DNA of 64,000 nucleotides from contig NZ_MECL01000175.1 of the NCBI RefSeq assembly GCF_014596445.1, positions 1 through 64,000 on the forward strand. The letters are read 5' to 3'. A model generated the notes under the pieces. The model was not told the origin of the DNA and did not search any database. It worked only from the letters and a program-made list of their open reading frames with translations. Position numbers and translations under genes: made by a program. Shown one piece after another: positions 59,710-64,000 of this stretch (position 1 is the stretch's first letter; each line of letters opens with the position of its first letter). This DNA comes from Streptomyces sp. CBMA29 (GTDB lineage Bacteria > Actinomycetota > Actinomycetes > Streptomycetales > Streptomycetaceae).

Positions 59710-59981
59710 GACGTATCCTCCTCAGCTCACCTCTGCGACATACGTAAAGCGCTGGTCAAGACTCTAGCGCATAATAAATGCCGCAAATCCTGCATGAGTG
59801 CATATAGCAGCCCAGGCGGATCTCCCATGGCCGGGAATTCACCTGGGCGTCACAGGGCAGGCCGGACCGCCGCGACGCGCCCCGACCTGCCGGTACGCCG
59901 GGTCAGGCCGGCCCCACGAACAATCCGGGTGCGCCCTTCGCCGCCCGGGGGCTAGGGTCTCCGGGGCCGAATATCGACGGG
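59710..59981. promoter_or_regulatory. AT-rich intergenic region upstream of minigene
   Basis: No gene is visible. From 59750 to 59811 the base composition falls sharply in GC compared with the surroundings and includes ATAATAAATG, a TGCATGAGTGCA element (59792-59803) and TATA, likely a promoter with a regulator site for the minigene. The rest is featureless GC-rich sequence. Confidence 0.4.
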
Positions 59982-60046
59982 GCTCCAGGGTCCCGGGGTT
60001 TCAGGGGCCCAAGGTTCCAGGGTCCCAAAGTTCCGGGGAGACAAGG
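59982..60046. repeat. TCCAGGGTCCC / TTCCGGGG tandem repeat
   Basis: Degenerate 10-13 bp units (CTCCAGGGTCCCGGGG, TTTCAGGGGCCCAAGG, TTCCAGGGTCCCAAAG, TTCCGGGG) in the leader of the MFS gene. Confidence 0.88.
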
Positions 60047-60075
60047 GATGGTCGGTCGTTCTGGCGCGCGGTGAC

Positions 60076-61407
60076 GTGGGACGCGTGCCGCCGCGGAAGG
60101 CCGCCGTGCCGCCCGCGGCTCCGGAATCGCGGGGGTCGCCGGGGTCGCCGGGGCTCTGGCGGGACCGGGATTTCCGCCGGTTGTGGGTGGGGCAGACGGT
60201 CTCGCAGTTCGGGGAGCACGGGAGCGCGGTGGCCCTGCCGCTGATCGCGGTGCTGCTGCTGGGCGCCGACGGCGCCGAGGTCGGGGTGCTGCGGGCGGTG
60301 GGGCAGGCGCCGATACCGCTGCTGTCGCTGTTCGTGGGGGCGTGGGTGGACGGGTGGCGGACCCGTACGGTCATGGTGGCGGCGGACTGCGGGCGGGCGC
60401 TGGCGCTGGGAGCGGTGGCCGTGGCGTGCCTGCTCGGCGGGCTCGGTCTGCCGGTGCTGCTGGTGGCCGCGTTCGGCGTCGGGGCGCTGTCGGTCTTCTT
60501 CGACGTGGCGTATCAGGCGTCTGTCGTACGGCTGTTGGACCGCGACCAGCTGGTCAGCGGCAACAGCGCGCTCGAAGGCAGCAGGTCGGCGGCGCAGATC
60601 GGCGGCCCGGCGCTCGGGGGTGCGCTGGTGTCGCTGCTGTCGGCGCCGGTCGCGCTCGCGTCCAGCGCGCTGTTCTTCGCCCTGTCGTTCCTGTCGATCC
60701 GGCGGATTGGGCATGGCGAGGCGGTGCCTCGGCGCTCGGGACCCGCGCCCGCTGTCCGGCGGCGGATTCGCGAGGGGGTCGGATTCGTCGTCGGCGAGCC
60801 GTCGTTGCGGGCGGTGTGCCTCGCCTCCGCCGCCTTCCAGTTCGCGTTCGCGGCGGCGATGACCGTCTATCTGCTGTTCCTGCCCAGGGAGTTGGGCCTG
60901 TCGGGCGCTGTCGTCGGGCTGGTGCTCGCGGCGACGGGGCCCGGCGCGCTGGTGGGTTCGCTGCTGGCGGCCCGGCTGCCGGGCCGGTTCGGCCACGGAG
61001 CGGTGCTCGCGTGCGCGGCCGTGATCGGTGACAGCGTGATGATCGGCGTACCCGCGCTGCACGGCGGCGCCGCGCTGACCGTTCCGGTGCTCGTGGCGGT
61101 CAACCTGACGTTCGGCGCGTGCGGTCAGCTGGTCAGTGTGACGCTGATGGCGGTGCGGCAGACCGTCACTCCGGACGGGATGCAGGGTCGCGCGGCGGCG
61201 ACGATCGGCTTCGTCGGCATGGGGACGGCCCCGCTCGGTTCGCTGCTCGGGGGTCTCCTCGCGGCGCAGTGCGGTCTGCGCACCGGCTTCCTGGTGGCGG
61301 CGGCGGGCATGCTGCTCTCCCCGCTGGTGATCTCCCTGTCCCCGCTCGCCCGTCTGGGCCGTACGCTCCCCGTCCACGCAGCGGCCGGCCCGTCCGCGCG
61401 GACGTGA
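60076..61407 (+). CDS. MFS transporter, enterobactin-exporter-like
   Basis: A 443-residue 12-helix major facilitator of the MFS_3 (EntS-like) group: DRDFRRLWVGQTVSQFGEHG at helix 1, the loop between helices 2 and 3 as GAWVDGWRTRTVMVAADCGR, FFDVAYQASVVRLLDRDQLV before helix 5, and NSALEGSRSAAQIGGPALGG in helix 5. Such proteins export siderophores or macrolides by proton antiport. The N-terminal 25 residues contain a Pro/Gly/Ser repeat. GTG start; no strong ribosome site. Convergent with the GH54 gene. Confidence 0.85.
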   Translation: MGRVPPRKAAVPPAAPESRGSPGSPGLWRDRDFRRLWVGQTVSQFGEHGSAVALPLIAVLLLGADGAEVGVLRAVGQAPIPLLSLFVGAWVDGWRTRTVMVAADCGRALALGAVAVACLLGGLGLPVLLVAAFGVGALSVFFDVAYQASVVRLLDRDQLVSGNSALEGSRSAAQIGGPALGGALVSLLSAPVALASSALFFALSFLSIRRIGHGEAVPRRSGPAPAVRRRIREGVGFVVGEPSLRAVCLASAAFQFAFAAAMTVYLLFLPRELGLSGAVVGLVLAATGPGALVGSLLAARLPGRFGHGAVLACAAVIGDSVMIGVPALHGGAALTVPVLVAVNLTFGACGQLVSVTLMAVRQTVTPDGMQGRAAATIGFVGMGTAPLGSLLGGLLAAQCGLRTGFLVAAAGMLLSPLVISLSPLARLGRTLPVHAAAGPSART

Positions 61408-61409
61408 GC

Positions 61410-61454
61410 GTGACGGAGGTGGCGCGGGCGCCAGTCCCGCGCCACCTCCGTCAC
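61410..61454. terminator. Bidirectional terminator, MFS and GH54
   Basis: A perfect 19-bp stem (GTGACGGAGGTGGCGCGGG and its complement) with a 7-nt loop between converging stops. Confidence 0.88.
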
Positions 61455-61473
61455 ATGTGCGTCGCGCGCTGGC

Positions 61474-63324
61474 TCAGTTGAGGGTGAACTTCTGCGCGGC
61501 GCTGCCGTTGCAGTCGTAGATCTGGAGCCGGGTGCCGTTGACGGTGGCGCTGTTGGGGTCGTTGAGGCAGCGGCCCGACTGCGGGTTGAGCAGCGAGCCG
61601 TCGGCCTGCTGCTGCCAGACCTGGCCGCCGACGCCGTTGCAGTCCCACAGCTCGACCTGCGTGTTGTTCGCCGTGCCGTTGCCGTTGATGTCCAGGCAAC
61701 GGCCGATCGCGCTCAGCGAGCCGTTGGCGTTGTGGTACCAGTGCTGGTCGGCGGCCCAGGACTGGCAGTCCCAGAGCTGCACGGCGGTGCCGTTGACGCC
61801 CGTGTCGTCGGCGGCGACGTCCACGCACTTGCCGCCGGGCGCGGGCACCGGGGCGCCGCCCTTGACGGCGAATTTCTGCGCCGCGCTGCCGTTGCAGTCG
61901 TAGATCTGAAGCCGGGTGCCGTTCCCGGTGGCGCCGCTCGGCGAGTCGAGGCAGCGGCCCGACTGCGGGTTGAGGAGCGAGCCGTCCGAGCGCTGGATCC
62001 ACTTCTGGCCGCCGACGCCGTTGCAGTCCCACAGCTCGACCTGCGTGTTGTTCGCCGTGCCGTTGCCGTTGATGTCCAGGCAACGGCCGATCGTGCTCAG
62101 CGAGTTGTCGGCGTTGTGCGTCCAGTGCTGGTCCTCGGCGTACGTCTGGCAGTCCCAGAGCTGGATGGCCGCGCCGTTGACGCCGGTGTCGTCGGCGGCG
62201 ACGTCCACGCACTTGCCGCCGGGGCCGGTGATCGTGCCCTGCGGGCCGTTGGGCACATTGGTCTGGCCCGAGTAGCCGACGGAGACGATGTTCGCCTGGA
62301 CGGCGTTCTCGGCGGCGTCGGTCGGATAGCCGGCGACCATCACGCCCTCGAAGAAGGTGCCCATGTTGCGGTTGCTGTTGTCACCGCCGGTGCCCAGGAT
62401 GATGCCGCCTTCCTGGTGCATCGGTTTGTAGCCGCCCCGCGTCGGCAGCGACCCGTTCCACCAGGTCGACAGGCCCCCCGACTGGGAGTCGCCGCCCTTG
62501 ATGGCGTACGTCGTCTGCCCGTTGTTCTTCAGCACGGCCGTGACGTAGGCGCTCTTGTTGCCCGCGTTGGCCGTGTTGGAGCCGTTGTCGCCCTGGAACA
62601 TGCCGTTCTCCATGTCGGCCTCGACCCAGGGGCCCGAGCCGTTGCACGGCGCGAAGTAACAGGTGGTGGCGATGCTCACGGCGTCCATGTGGCCGTTGCC
62701 GGTGTCGGACGGCGTGCTCTCGGCGTTGCCGTAGTCGAAGCAGCAGTCGGAGCCGACATGGGTGCCGCTGGCGACCATGTAGACGCCCTCGGGCTGGCCG
62801 TTGACGGGGACACCGGAGGCCGCGCCGGTGTAGCGGTAGCCGACGCCCGGCGAGATCCAGATGCCGTACACCTTGTGGCCGCCCGCGTGCACCGCGATCT
62901 CGCTCGCGTCCGCCCCGCGGTCCGCGCCGCCGGCCGTGCCCGCGGGGCCCGGCAGCAGGTCGTTGTGGCGCGAGGTCTGGTCGTAGACCTTGGAGATGCG
63001 GCAGGTGGTGTTGGCACAGAAGATGTCCTGCTGCTCGGCGTTGGCGTAACCGCCCGCGGCCAGCAGCCCGATGTCGGCCTTGGCGCCGTCCGAGGCGCGC
63101 GTGACCTGGTACAGCGGGCCGTTGTACGCCGAGAACAGGGCGCGGGTGGTGCTGTGCGCGGCGACGCACGGCGTGCCCGCCGCGCTGTAGAGGTCACAGG
63201 GCAGCGAACCGGCGGCCTGCGCGGTGCCCGGCAGGCTGACGAAGGCGCCGAGGACCAGGCCGAGGGTGGCCACGACCGAGGTCAGCAGGGCTTTCCAGCG
63301 GGCGGTGTATCTCCTTTTGCGCAT
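61474..63324 (-). CDS. GH54 alpha-L-arabinofuranosidase with two ricin-type CBM13 domains
   Basis: A 616-residue secreted enzyme. Sec signal peptide (1-37, ending TAQA). GH54 catalytic domain 38-345: CDLYSAAGTPCVAAHSTTRA, AGGYANAEQQDIFCANTTC, the vicinal disulfide CC (194-195) that contacts arabinose in the Aspergillus enzyme, and nucleophile candidate Glu239 in WVEADMENGMF. The C-terminus has two beta-trefoil ricin-type lectin domains (about 365-485 and 493-616) with QxW repeats such as QLWDCQ and GRCLDINGNGTANNTQVELW; they replace the AbfB domain of fungal enzymes. Releases arabinose side chains from plant cell-wall polymers. Confidence 0.93.
   Translation of the reverse strand: MRKRRYTARWKALLTSVVATLGLVLGAFVSLPGTAQAAGSLPCDLYSAAGTPCVAAHSTTRALFSAYNGPLYQVTRASDGAKADIGLLAAGGYANAEQQDIFCANTTCRISKVYDQTSRHNDLLPGPAGTAGGADRGADASEIAVHAGGHKVYGIWISPGVGYRYTGAASGVPVNGQPEGVYMVASGTHVGSDCCFDYGNAESTPSDTGNGHMDAVSIATTCYFAPCNGSGPWVEADMENGMFQGDNGSNTANAGNKSAYVTAVLKNNGQTTYAIKGGDSQSGGLSTWWNGSLPTRGGYKPMHQEGGIILGTGGDNSNRNMGTFFEGVMVAGYPTDAAENAVQANIVSVGYSGQTNVPNGPQGTITGPGGKCVDVAADDTGVNGAAIQLWDCQTYAEDQHWTHNADNSLSTIGRCLDINGNGTANNTQVELWDCNGVGGQKWIQRSDGSLLNPQSGRCLDSPSGATGNGTRLQIYDCNGSAAQKFAVKGGAPVPAPGGKCVDVAADDTGVNGTAVQLWDCQSWAADQHWYHNANGSLSAIGRCLDINGNGTANNTQVELWDCNGVGGQVWQQQADGSLLNPQSGRCLNDPNSATVNGTRLQIYDCNGSAAQKFTLN
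61621..61709. repeat. 89-bp perfect direct repeat, copy 1 (CBM13)
   Basis: Identical to 62005-62093 over 89 bp; offset 384 bp, exactly 128 codons, the length of one lectin domain. Confidence 0.95.
62005..62093. repeat. 89-bp perfect direct repeat, copy 2 (CBM13)
   Basis: Second copy of the CBM13 repeat; flanking sequence is similar but has diverged. Confidence 0.95.
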
Positions 63325-63474
63325 GCGGTGCTCCTTGGGGTGGGGGTGGAGCGGAGACGAGCGGTGCCTGCGGGGCCGGGCGGCCCGAGGCGGGCGTGGG
63401 GGCCCGGATCGGACGCCTGGGGACGTGACGGGTGCGGGAGGGACGGGAAGAACACGCGGGGTCGACCGGCTCGG

Positions 63475-63503
63475 AAAGTACGCCCCCTGTTCGACCCCGT
63501 CAA
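63475..63503 (-). promoter_or_regulatory. Near-consensus promoter of the GH54 gene
   Basis: On the minus strand -35 TTGACG (63503-63498) and -10 TACTTT (63480-63475) with exactly 17 bp between them; an AT-rich stretch (GCTAAATAAAGCAACAAATA) directly upstream may be an activator or repressor site. About 150 nt of leader follows. Confidence 0.7.
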
Positions 63504-63567
63504 TATTTGTTGCTTTATTTAGCTTCGGCCGGGCACGACCTGTCCGAATCTGTGGCTCAGGCCGATC

Positions 63568-64000
63568 TCACGCACCGGTACGCGCCTCCCCCTGCGGCCG
63601 AGGGCCCGGCTCCGCGTCCGCAGCCGCAGCCCCAGCCGGGTCCGGGTCCGGGTCGTAGGGATCGTCGGCGAACGCGTCGGCGTCCCGGCCCGCGCCGAGC
63701 CGCCCGCTCCACCGGACCGAGAGCGTGTGCGGGACGCGGATCACGTCGAGGACCTTCGCCGCGACGAAGTCGACGAGCTGGCGGACATCGCGCGCGCCCG
63801 CGTAGAAGCCGGGGGACGCCGGGAGGATCACCGCGCCCTCCCCCGCGAGGTCGGCCATCTGCTGGAGCGAGACGCGGCGCAGCGGCGTCTCGCGGACCAC
63901 CATCACCAGCGGTCTGCGCTCCTTGAGCGTGACGTCCGCCGCGCGCTGGATCAGGTCCTTGCTCATGCCGGTGGCGACGCCCGCGACGGCGGCGGTGGTC
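63568..64000 (-). CDS. ubiX: Flavin prenyltransferase UbiX, C-terminal part
   Basis: The frame runs off the right edge (TTAAVAGVATGMSKDL at the edge), so the N-terminal part with the FMN-binding Gly-rich loop is missing. What remains is the UbiX C-terminal half: SKDLIQRAADVTLKERRPLV, VVRETPLRRVSLQQMADLA (the conserved RETP) and PASPGFYAGARDVRQLVDF. The enzyme prenylates FMN for UbiD-type decarboxylases. A 40-residue acidic Asp/Pro/Ala tail extends past the usual end. Confidence 0.93.
   Translation of the reverse strand, partial: TTAAVAGVATGMSKDLIQRAADVTLKERRPLVMVVRETPLRRVSLQQMADLAGEGAVILPASPGFYAGARDVRQLVDFVAAKVLDVIRVPHTLSVRWSGRLGAGRDADAFADDPYDPDPDPAGAAAADAEPGPRPQGEARTGA

Overview
High-GC actinobacterial chromosome, almost certainly a Streptomyces or a very close relative. 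The evidence is a chaplin (ChpH type), a DUF5703 gene, many GTG starts, 4-nt ATGA/GTGA gene overlaps, twin-arginine exported glycoside hydrolases and a PrpR-type regulator. There is one tRNA (Leu, anticodon GAG). I see no insertion sequence, phage, CRISPR array or replication origin. Both edges cut a gene: a RecD-like helicase on the left and UbiX on the right.

Layout. 0-8.6 kb: degenerate helicase end, conserved small genes, chpH, an M20 peptidase, tRNA-Leu, a membrane protein with a histidine kinase/response regulator pair, a YdcF protein, and a membrane-anchored MazF-like protein divergent from a 58-residue protein. 8.7-16 kb: DUF1206 and BrkB membrane proteins, then an ABC-2 exporter operon with its own two-component system, and an aminoglycoside-phosphotransferase-fold protein.

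16-43 kb: a large glycan-use locus. A nine-gene minus-strand operon (31968 down to 16110) encodes a GH36-like protein, a Tat-exported clan-A glycosidase, an enolase-superfamily sugar-acid dehydratase, a sugar ABC importer without its own ATPase, a 1386-residue protein with fibronectin-III domains, a uronate-dehydrogenase-like protein and an SDR. It faces an SMP-30 lactonase gene. A LacI regulator, a GH2 beta-galactosidase, a second LacI regulator, a Tat-exported beta-propeller protein, a hydrolase remnant and a Gfo/Idh dehydrogenase follow. The combination of uronate dehydrogenase, lactonase and enolase-type dehydratase suggests oxidative breakdown of a uronic-acid and galactose-containing plant glycan. 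A GH54 arabinofuranosidase at 61-63 kb fits the same diet. Two distinct palindromic operator sets sit at the expected promoters of the two LacI regulons.

43-52 kb: metE under a cobalamin riboswitch, then prpR and the divergent prpD-prpB-prpC methylcitrate operon, so two B12-independent routes lie side by side. 51-64 kb: uppP, terD, an LCP cell-wall ligase, divergent tatA- and tatB-like genes, an ArsR regulator, a KhtT/KhtU-like cation/proton antiporter, a previously unlisted 50-residue minigene with its own strong ribosome site and terminator, an MFS exporter, the GH54 enzyme and partial ubiX.

Two patterns cut across the window. Short degenerate tandem repeats lie in the 5' leaders of at least seven unrelated genes, and simple-sequence repeats have expanded inside linkers of many coding genes.
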